A DNA stretch of 22,570 nucleotides, taken from assembly GCA_036495195.1 (NCBI GenBank), contig DASXNH010000177.1, positions 1-22,570 of the forward strand. The letters run 5' to 3'. The position numbers and the translations under genes are program-made. This document shows positions 19,701 to 22,570 of this stretch, one piece after another. The notes beneath the pieces were generated by a model. That model ran no database searches, had not been told where the DNA came from, and saw nothing but the letters and a program-made list of their open reading frames with translations. The stretch's first letter is position 1. Every line of letters begins with the position of its first letter. The stretch is from Palsa-872 sp036495195 (GTDB lineage Bacteria; Chloroflexota; Dormibacteria; Dormibacterales; Dormibacteraceae).

Positions 19701-20888
19701 GATGGTCGCGGTGCTGACCAGCGCGCCGGCACCGATCGCGCCGGGCGCGAACGCGGTGACCGAAGCAGAAGGCAGGATGGCCGCTGCACCGGTGCCGGTG
19801 ATGGGGATGGACGCGAGCGTGGCGCTGCCTTCGATGCGAACGGGCGGGTTGGCTCCGCTGGGGATTACGCGGGCTTCAAGGCCGATGAGCAGCGACGTGG
19901 TGGTTGCGGCGGTCTGGGTGGCGAAAGTGATGTTGAGGCCGGAGCCGGCCGCGGCTCCGAAGGGAATCACGGGGGCGACCCATGGGTCGGACCCTGTGCC
20001 GGTGCCGGTTACGGTGGGCGTGCTGACGCCGATGAGTCCGAGCAAATGGCCGAGCCACGCGACCACCGGGGCCGTTGCGCCGCCTTGTAGCAGTGAGGCG
20101 AACCACGCATTGAGGGCACCGGGATCGGCGAGCTGAGTGAACGGAAACTGAGGAATAGCGGCGTCGCCAAAGCCGAGCAGTTCGAGAAGATGAGCTGTCA
20201 CAGCTCCGGCTTCGCCGGTGGTCGCGGCCAGGCGCTTGAGCTGCTCCTGGATGAAACCGATGATCAGGTGGACCGCTTCAGATTCGAGGTTGTTGGGATC
20301 GAGCGTGACATTCTGGGGACCGGATGCGTCGAGCTGCAGGCCCTCGAGGTCGATGGTGAAGGTGGCGGGCGTGGGGGCAAGCGGCGTCAGGCTCGCCGTG
20401 ACAACGACCGAATCGAGACCGATGGGATCGGCTGGGAACGTGAAGCCGAGATGCAGGCGGAGGCTGACGTCGAGCGGCTCGTTCGCCGTGCCAGCGACGG
20501 CGGTGACGTTTCCTCCGCTGAAGCTGACCAGGGGCAGATGCGCCTTGAGCGACGCCAGCGGCGGAGGGCCGTCGCTGGAATGAAATTCACCGGCAAAGCC
20601 GAACGTGACGCCATTGGAGGTGTTGACGGTGAGATAGGCATTGCCGCGGGATTGATTGCCGAGCAGGGGATGCCACGTTTCGTTGACGGGAAGGTCAGGC
20701 AACTGCTCCGGCACGAGCAGCGCATCGAGCACACGCAGAAACGCGGCGCGCTGCGCATCGTCAGTGAAGATCGATTCGACGTGGCTGAGCGGATTCTCAA
20801 ACCAGTTGGGCTGCAGGTTGCTGCTGCCATCAAACAGACCTATAGCTTCGCCCAGGTCGAGGACTTCGTTGCCGAGACCGTCGCTCAT
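10722..20888 (-). CDS. Giant 3388-aa DUF6603-like protein with repeated modules and an embedded alpha/beta-hydrolase-like domain
   Basis: The ATG at 20888 (MSDGLGNEVLDLGEAIGLF) has GGGAGG about seven bases upstream and overlaps the previous stop as ATGA. A longer frame from 21050 only shadows the previous gene. Modules of about 240-280 residues share an amphipathic ADPxxALxxWL-type stretch followed by G-S/T-G-x-x-x-D-P-W, with the Trp at residues 303, 542 and 819; a diverged copy has DPV at 1627-1629. Residues about 956-1195 look like an alpha/beta hydrolase: LLLGPAF, TLVAHSTAG with Ser1056 at the nucleophile elbow, then LITLGTPHLGS. A Gly-rich linker (about 2167-2181) precedes a DUF6603-like region (about 2190-2670) with QLTGGFAYFMWF, LTLGGYNPHF, NYFALTNTCIMAGG and ADFLISWDPFYYEIDI. 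Residues 2670-3388 are beta-rich and unassigned. There is no signal peptide. Its role is probably structural, surface or shell-like, but this is unproven. Confidence 0.9.
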   Translation of the reverse strand: MSDGLGNEVLDLGEAIGLFDGSSNLQPNWFENPLSHVESIFTDDAQRAAFLRVLDALLVPEQLPDLPVNETWHPLLGNQSRGNAYLTVNTSNGVTFGFAGEFHSSDGPPPLASLKAHLPLVSFSGGNVTAVAGTANEPLDVSLRLHLGFTFPADPIGLDSVVVTASLTPLAPTPATFTIDLEGLQLDASGPQNVTLDPNNLESEAVHLIIGFIQEQLKRLAATTGEAGAVTAHLLELLGFGDAAIPQFPFTQLADPGALNAWFASLLQGGATAPVVAWLGHLLGLIGVSTPTVTGTGTGSDPWVAPVIPFGAAAGSGLNITFATQTAATTTSLLIGLEARVIPSGANPPVRIEGSATLASIPITGTGAAAILPSASVTAFAPGAIGAGALVSTATITVQSFRSGFTWTGSALQPLFELDGVDFTLLGTTTHYDKVDLTNADSVASDVSATIANTIKGYLGSTSPGSNLAALVGIIPPANDPTSPHTLDFTQLVSNPARAIAALHRAVLLDNAHPWSHMLEEVGGLVGIATAVTGSGKRNDPWVLELAPPSTFHIEIAAWNDQTSGVATDPQKLRLGLRASFSQSPAEIYWLAELLAFDLPQSGAGTVSLMAGQHAHVGVQPIPTIPPIAGLTLTIADFAADMTFIPGSPLTWSAGLQNVALTFNGTTINVPAIGFPLAAPFDVTNPAAIAADFGITIPNLELLLRMVLARALSSWGGMPAFTLAGLLGVHGSLDGLSADWPALADPGAPGSLLSDPFTALRNWLQSIANGVSADGRAFLPQIFPWLRGLLSDALPSTPGNPLAGFSLPISGSGTYDDPWALPITTTATANIDALVWLEPAGPPPNWATPFIAAATGAANFFTLLQVAQNVAGFLPTLSNGLANNDAGLLANALNSLSAFFATGDGVVPLASQVPTSPNWTAGTTLSSAHSTQTSDPAAISQILAEVDSLAGGAGNARTVLLLGPAFSDHTIWTALLADPGLHGTTAANTNFNLRVPGIDPTTVDLTTITAQASWYTADLGDDGTGKLPSLTTQIGKLVARVQQLNGATAVTLVAHSTAGVAALAFTAANPTLVQGLITLGTPHLGSTVPFLSDARMGDALRVIQLLRPQIASGPLRDALDFLVLALDGYKPPASVGALATASPFPAGSFPAPITAPASIDSGGHPVLAIGSQLSGSLLDLLKPALSALANSAANPGTSPPPPTHIAFGARAHVNLATTAGNFAVDSTVRGDLFQIPLQSAPPTPPHPAHALHIRAALTNPGGWLVGASSSFVGAGMPPVDVRVRWAEIGADIYTSGGTFKVDPIVNLHQVSSHGPVIDLASFTDANAQTLLGAVLQTISNPAPPPTSPAGLLLRTLQALNVAVVDSHGGIGISADAYNAITADAAGYLGTQLTAALNAATSFAGFTATTVVIPSRGVTATPEWMLPLGALPLEIYLLPTPWTIGLRTRSVSGSSTGTGSASWTIASNTSITLDANVAVPAFTPTLDAVLNLGAFTLAWSSSTDQLTAAAQPWLVPITLRPPPSASTLQAALSNALPRMLFSGGASAVLEALAGPGITIGPIDTFFTSMSSVLTQAGALGNGNGGLDSTKLTKLLQFIGNIAGLPVGPGLTLPGNLQLTASGAGTDADPVKVQLATTADIGGVVNLTGGVSFDKLIHPSPTGSVSVTIPLPAAVAGAWSSITINFGGSSAGVTLSIAPVSTPATPPIQILPTFSGLGALAGAAEALLPQVLDAAVTAIGPSTVTTLTLDVAAALDIYDTVGGFAAHADTLKSMLNGTFLSGFTAAQRGSIATAIAGVFSGGSPLAGILPGSVSAGTGPNAGIITWSLALSGADSGTINVALGWDATGPTATVGLADFKLGDGALGITASGGYAAGSVSVSAALGVHLDTALGIPLAPTLSLTENGTSFQLEFYPLASGSGSTFSTGPVTIDFIPPALHMAAGGPVALIEQFLIPLVGNTVLAAVHDKFSTTLWTGGPTVQAALTGSQIAVPSGGSLAVNPSFPSITAVVTGLLSTLATGVKLPLTSTLNLYLANDSGRLGVRIQGSQAFTIGDYDLSMLFGAPTAWGAMFDAGVTVYAFQSGGGNFTFSPGITAAGLGLGLTGANDAPLVNSNGFRMGGVSLYSFFHGEFASGFNFDSPGVGAEIDQLGLPLSQATGGNVGGNNPVAAGLLGGGGTGGNGTGDSQPPNPAIDVAAWYWSAPSGDSTFHILFSGNDQPIWIGIHQTLGPIYLDQIGIALNGNTSASLLLDATVKVGPLTGQVDELGVTIPFKSLMHPGDWTLDLKGLALSFQTPGVTIAGALLKNDSGPAIEYDGMLLIQITEFGLVAVGAYSKPSDAQGDYTSVFIFAGLFIIIGIPPVIEVEAIGLGVGYNRELIVPDDINQIPNFILVAALDDGGALANDPMGELLQIRDSIPAKRGSLWLAVGLHGTTFVIVHVTAIVYVALDAGIEIGLLGVARMAIPSDDTALVSVELALKARYSSAESVLSIQAQLTDNSYIFDKDCQLTGGFAYFMWFSQGQFVLTLGGYNPHFTPPPQFPTVPRLGFRWGLPIGANIKGENYFALTNTCIMAGGRLELTYGISCAYVWFTAFADFLISWDPFYYEIDIGISVGATFSINICFFGACVDISVTVSLGASLTIEGPPLHGTATVDLAICSVTVAFGDNANPQPPYITDFNVFATKYLYGNDPNGNAFRVNVLTGLVPPAPSGAAPAPGTIDKPWKMVSEFSFQCDTKMPATSSTDFVKGNQDQSGQVHSIDLAPMNKESVGTTMFVSLSGFVGGDVNNPANWTPISVPNPNPNPDFQIDTVHWIMTPIIGKVSEATWHWNDPSNMPAAANTIPAVVGLTIQGFCFYEGKSALIPIAKLYDTGNSRPLPFATPFTIPYAQYQAYGAAAVQMAELTAAAGSNSTLLIASAMTAGATGFFADQRTTSGLPTTGNVPVANRALLYYRSAPPLVVPITTGLTMQPPALPAPPVILRPPIILPVALDQPRLRAVLRGLPQVVRDVPTTLRTTVTSVAAAQGVTRMAAPLVNAIGSSLIRVTAATAPAPTRLAKPGNTLRTTDLGWASGKGHQQELTDAVATLQGNGLTVPAGTTHIWDVPAGAQDELIITGDSAFRITFLTRGGSVLADAEYPPAPPTGAEQTTLPLPANCGMVSIECLGKLPAGSASVAPGFAAVAFTAAPAGKKTVAGWQAGNLLPQVGPTTILGRGSSLKLPQTHIPIRNRQAISQTMIRVSDAVADQIGTETWLPSGIGVVMILLDLQDASASANGDLALSCQGATLSSTPVRILSGRRRALLYDVSNADPTAGHITIGVASVTGWRLSGVVGMPGKAQEWATDLQGKVPEHIVPDGPLTPDGSISVSMVANPNTTAAGPASKSAARPALTGATR

Positions 20889-21541
20889 GCGGCGCCTCCC
20901 GGTGCGTTGGTGAGGGCGGCGCCCGCATGCAGGCTGAGGGTGCCGGCTGCGGCCGAGAGCGCACGTGGCGAGAGGCTGCGTTCGGCGGCATGATCGTTTG
21001 CCAGGCCCATGAGGCTTGACCAGACAGCCGACTGCAGCTGCTGTCCCCAAGCGGATGCAAGGGAGCCGAGACCGCGGGGCAGCTCATCGGTAGTTGCGAC
21101 CAGGCCGCCGAGTTCGCCCGCGCTGCTGACTGCGAAGCTGCACACCAAGGGCGTGCGGCCGGTCTGGTCGGTCTCGAGATCGACTGACACCAGCACCGTG
21201 CGATCGAGAATGCGGACCACGGTTGAGTCCAGATGGACGAGAACTTCATTGCCGTGATTGACCCAGATGACTTTGGTGAGCGGGGGCGTGCCGGCGGGAA
21301 CGGCAGACAGGGGAACGCCGTTGGCCGTTGTGCCCATCAGGCGAACGCTGATCTGTGCGGTGAGATCGGTTTCGCCCAATTGATCGGGGATTGTGTATGG
21401 AGGGCCAGGAGGAGGAGGAGGCAGCGGTGGATGATGGCGATGACTCCAAATCCACGCAAGGAGGAATCCGATGCAGATGCCGAGCACCAGAACAAAAACG
21501 AAAAGGAGGAACATTAGCACAATGATCGTGGGTGTGCTCAT
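20885..21541 (-). CDS. Single-span membrane protein with proline-rich neck (218 aa)
   Basis: First gene of the operon. Residues 6-32 are a strong hydrophobic helix (IIVLMFLLFVFVLVLGICIG and onward) with only MSTPT before it. SHRHH and a proline-rich neck (38-48, nearly all Pro) follow, then a beta-rich domain (about 58-155) and an Ala/Leu-rich C-terminal part (about 160-218). There is no cleavage site, so it should stay anchored. The only charged flank is after the helix, so the positive-inside rule suggests N-out/C-in, with the bulk in the cytoplasm; His charge is weak, so this is tentative. The ATG at 21541 has no strong ribosome site (GGGA about nine bases upstream). Its TGA overlaps the giant gene's ATG (ATGA), so the two should be made in step. 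It is the only evident membrane tether for the system. No family recognised. Confidence 0.85.
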   Translation of the reverse strand: MSTPTIIVLMFLLFVFVLVLGICIGFLLAWIWSHRHHPPLPPPPPGPPYTIPDQLGETDLTAQISVRLMGTTANGVPLSAVPAGTPPLTKVIWVNHGNEVLVHLDSTVVRILDRTVLVSVDLETDQTGRTPLVCSFAVSSAGELGGLVATTDELPRGLGSLASAWGQQLQSAVWSSLMGLANDHAAERSLSPRALSAAAGTLSLHAGAALTNAPGGAA

Positions 21542-21658
21542 GGGAATCCCAAACGGTTCGAGATGAAACCAAGGGCCGATAAGAGTTTGTCGCTCTGGTG
21601 CAGCAGCACGTGAACAGCGGTGAGCTCCAGAACTCCCGAAGTGAGTAGAGCGAACAGA

Positions 21659-21686
21659 ACTATACCGCCAATTCAGGAGAAGTCAA
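21659..21686 (-). promoter_or_regulatory. Sigma-70-type promoter of the operon
   Basis: On the minus strand: TTGACT (21686-21681), a 16-base spacer, then TATAGT (21664-21659). Each hexamer matches 5 of 6 consensus bases. Transcription would begin near 21652, giving a leader of about 110 bases before the ATG at 21541. It sits just after a terminator-like hairpin, so the operon would be insulated from upstream transcription. No operator-like palindrome was seen in the leader. Confidence 0.65.
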
Positions 21687-21753
21687 CAAAATAAAGGAGA
21701 GCTCTTCCAGAGCTGGCGGAACATTTCGTCCAGTGGTACAAAGAGCTCTCCTT
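21687..21753 (-). terminator. Strong hairpin with T-rich tail (intrinsic terminator candidate)
   Basis: The arms aaggagagctctt (21694-21706) and aagagctctcctt (21741-21753) are perfect 13-bp complements. The inner part can extend the stem: CTGG/CCAG, then GAA/TTC closing an ATG loop on the minus strand. On the minus strand the stem is followed by TATTTTG, which suits an intrinsic terminator; on the plus strand no T-run follows. It would end transcription coming from the remnants at 21835-22094, directly before the operon promoter. An alternative is a small mobile hairpin element, as its ends are the inverted arms. Confidence 0.5.
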
Positions 21754-21834
21754 AAGCGCCTTTGCGAGTGGTTAACAAGGCATAATGGCCATCGACCGAA
21801 GCCAGAGGGAAACCCTCGGTATGTGGAAGACTGC

Positions 21835-22094
21835 TCATTGAGTCACTGATACCTTAAGAGTTTGGAAGGTGAGCCCCAGCTCCGACAATATCTTGCGTAG
21901 GTGAGGGACTGCATGGCTGCTTTCGTAAAGGGCACGGTTGGCTCAGCATTGTTGTGCGCCTGATAAGGTTCACCTAAGACCAGATGCTTGGCGTTGCCGC
22001 CGGCTTTTGCAAGCTGATAAGCTGCTTCGGCAAATACAACCCATTGAGTGGATGAGCCAGCTGTCAGAACCTGTAACGTATCGGTAGATGCCTG
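21835..22094 (-). pseudogene. Remnant resembling a PstS-like substrate-binding protein
   Basis: One minus-strand frame is open from 22124 to a TGA at 21843-21845, with no usable start codon. Its protein-like core reads TDTLQVLTAGSSTQW followed by VVFAEAAYQLAKAGGN. From memory, secreted PstS-like acidobacterial proteins have a similar SS-x-Q-W-x-x-F-A-x-A-A segment. Past about 21930 another frame looks more protein-like (ALYESSHAVPHLRKILSELG, ending at TGA 21835-21837), so a frameshift or a junction of two fragments is likely. The remnant is far shorter than a binding protein and abuts the IstB remnant at about 22080-22095. The family assignment is tentative. Confidence 0.4.
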
Positions 22095-22263
22095 GCCGCC
22101 GTTATCTTGAACACCAACCTGTCGTTATCCGAGTGGACTCAGGTGATCCCGAGCGCCCGCCTATGTAAAGCGCTGCTGGACCAGATCATCACGCGCGCCC
22201 CCTCATCTAAACAGACGCCGACTACTGCCGCTTCTGGCGACGGTCGAAAAAGGAAGGTCTAAA
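22077..22263 (+). pseudogene. istB: IS21-family IstB-like ATPase remnant (C-terminal end)
   Basis: The plus-strand frame from 22077 reads GRCLAAVILNTNLSLSEWTQ followed by VIPSARLCKALLDQIITRA. This matches the conserved C-terminal part of IstB (TTNLxxxEW, then x-ALLDRIxxRAHIIET). At about 22200 the frame must shift: the adjacent frame continues PLI, a TAA stop (22208-22210) where Glu is expected, then TDADYCRFWRRSKKEG, the usual Y-R-F-R-R end. IstB is the ATP-binding helper of IS21-type transposition. The N-terminal Walker motifs and IstA are absent, so this is a dead fragment. It shows past IS activity next to the operon. Between 22264 and 22405 I see no further feature except the next gene's ribosome site. 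Confidence 0.65.
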
Positions 22264-22405
22264 CCCACGGGATGAGAGCCGCATTTCACTCTCAGAAAGA
22301 GCCAGAGAATTCACGCTCGTCCTTCCCCTCGTTGTGCTACCGTGGTTTGATTCGGTCCAGGCTATCCGTTTCCCAAGCTCAGCTTTGGGGTAAAAGAGGG
22401 CTCTC

Positions 22406-22570
22406 TTGGACGAACTGATTCCCGTTCTAATCGCCGCGGTATTCGGGGCCCTGATCTGGAGCAGCACCAGGGGCCGTATTCGGGTTCTGCTACTCACCGC
22501 GACCATGGTCGCCATCGGTGTAACGGCAACCATCCTCAGCGGTGAATACGCCGTCAGCTGGCTTTACCTG
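22406..22570 (+). CDS. Small two-helix membrane protein, 5' part only
   Basis: Begins at TTG 22406, with AGAGGG at 22395-22400 five bases before it. An in-frame TAA at 22391-22393 rules out earlier starts. The 55 visible codons read through the window end. Two hydrophobic segments are visible: about 5-20 (IPVLIAAVFGALIWSS) and 26-45 (RVLLLTATMVAIGVTATILS), joined by a short positively charged loop (TRGRIR), which by the positive-inside rule is cytoplasmic. SGEYAVSWLYL follows. From memory it resembles small acidobacterial membrane proteins of about 80 residues with FGALIW and SGEYxxSW motifs; their function is unknown. It diverges from the operon and is probably unrelated to it. Confidence 0.65.
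   Translation, partial: MDELIPVLIAAVFGALIWSSTRGRIRVLLLTATMVAIGVTATILSGEYAVSWLYL

Noticed and set aside
20889..21050. Longer start for the giant protein at 21050
   Set aside because: The extra 54 residues are Arg/Pro/His-rich, overlap the 218-aa gene out of frame, and the ATG at 20888 has a GGGAGG ribosome site and an ATGA overlap.
459..21541. Extracellular contractile injection system or prophage tail module
   Set aside because: The large structural-looking proteins suggested it, but no sheath, tube, spike (VgrG), LysM, baseplate wedge or AAA ATPase signature is visible in any of the six proteins.
22222..22533. 103-codon minus-strand open frame
   Set aside because: It is antisense to the IstB remnant end and to the membrane protein gene starting at 22406, whose hydrophobic pattern and ribosome site are much better evidence.
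1..22570. CRISPR array, tRNA or rRNA genes
   Set aside because: No regularly spaced identical repeats, cloverleaf-like sequence or conserved rRNA stretches were seen; the only tandem repeats are the two 7-base-period tracts.

Overview
The window is dominated by one 21-kb run of six long, closely packed genes, all on the minus strand and transcribed from about 21650 down to 459. High GC, strong GC-rich third positions, ATGA-type start/stop overlaps and GGAG-type ribosome sites mark it as bacterial. The flanks suggest an Acidobacteriota (Terriglobia-like) genome. This rests on recollection of a small two-helix membrane protein family at the right edge, two gene remnants of types I associate with that phylum, and heptamer repeat tracts at gene junctions. 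It is inference, not proof.

Right flank (21542-22570): moderate-GC, gene-poor DNA holding an IS21-type IstB remnant (+), a remnant resembling a PstS-like substrate-binding protein (-), a strong hairpin with a T-rich tail on the minus strand, and the 5' end of an intact-looking membrane protein gene (+). Directly after the hairpin is a good sigma-70-type promoter (TTGACT-16-TATAGT) pointing into the operon.

Operon, in transcription order: (1) a 218-aa single-span membrane protein with a proline-rich neck; (2) a 3388-aa giant protein with repeated beta-rich modules, an embedded alpha/beta-hydrolase-like domain and a DUF6603-like region; (3) a 608-aa and (4) a 347-aa protein without recognised domains; (5) a 1373-aa multidomain protein of unknown function; (6) a 1053-aa Asp-box (sortilin/BNR-like) beta-propeller protein with two C-terminal ASH/choice-of-anchor-D-like Ig domains. 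Genes 1-5 overlap or nearly touch and should be translationally coupled. Only genes 2/3 and 5/6 are separated, and both gaps are filled by degenerate heptanucleotide tracts. None of the five large proteins has a recognisable signal peptide.

The set looks like a co-expressed, uncharacterised macromolecular system: one membrane anchor plus about 6.8k residues of largely beta-rich, probably structural or adhesive protein, with a possible hydrolase inside the giant. From memory, proteins like genes 2-5 occur as hypothetical proteins in other phyla (notably actinomycetes), but I know of no assigned function.

Left flank (1-458): no convincing intact gene, a possible protein-coding remnant on the plus strand, and an 8-bp perfect inverted repeat downstream of the operon. 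No tRNA, rRNA or CRISPR array was seen.
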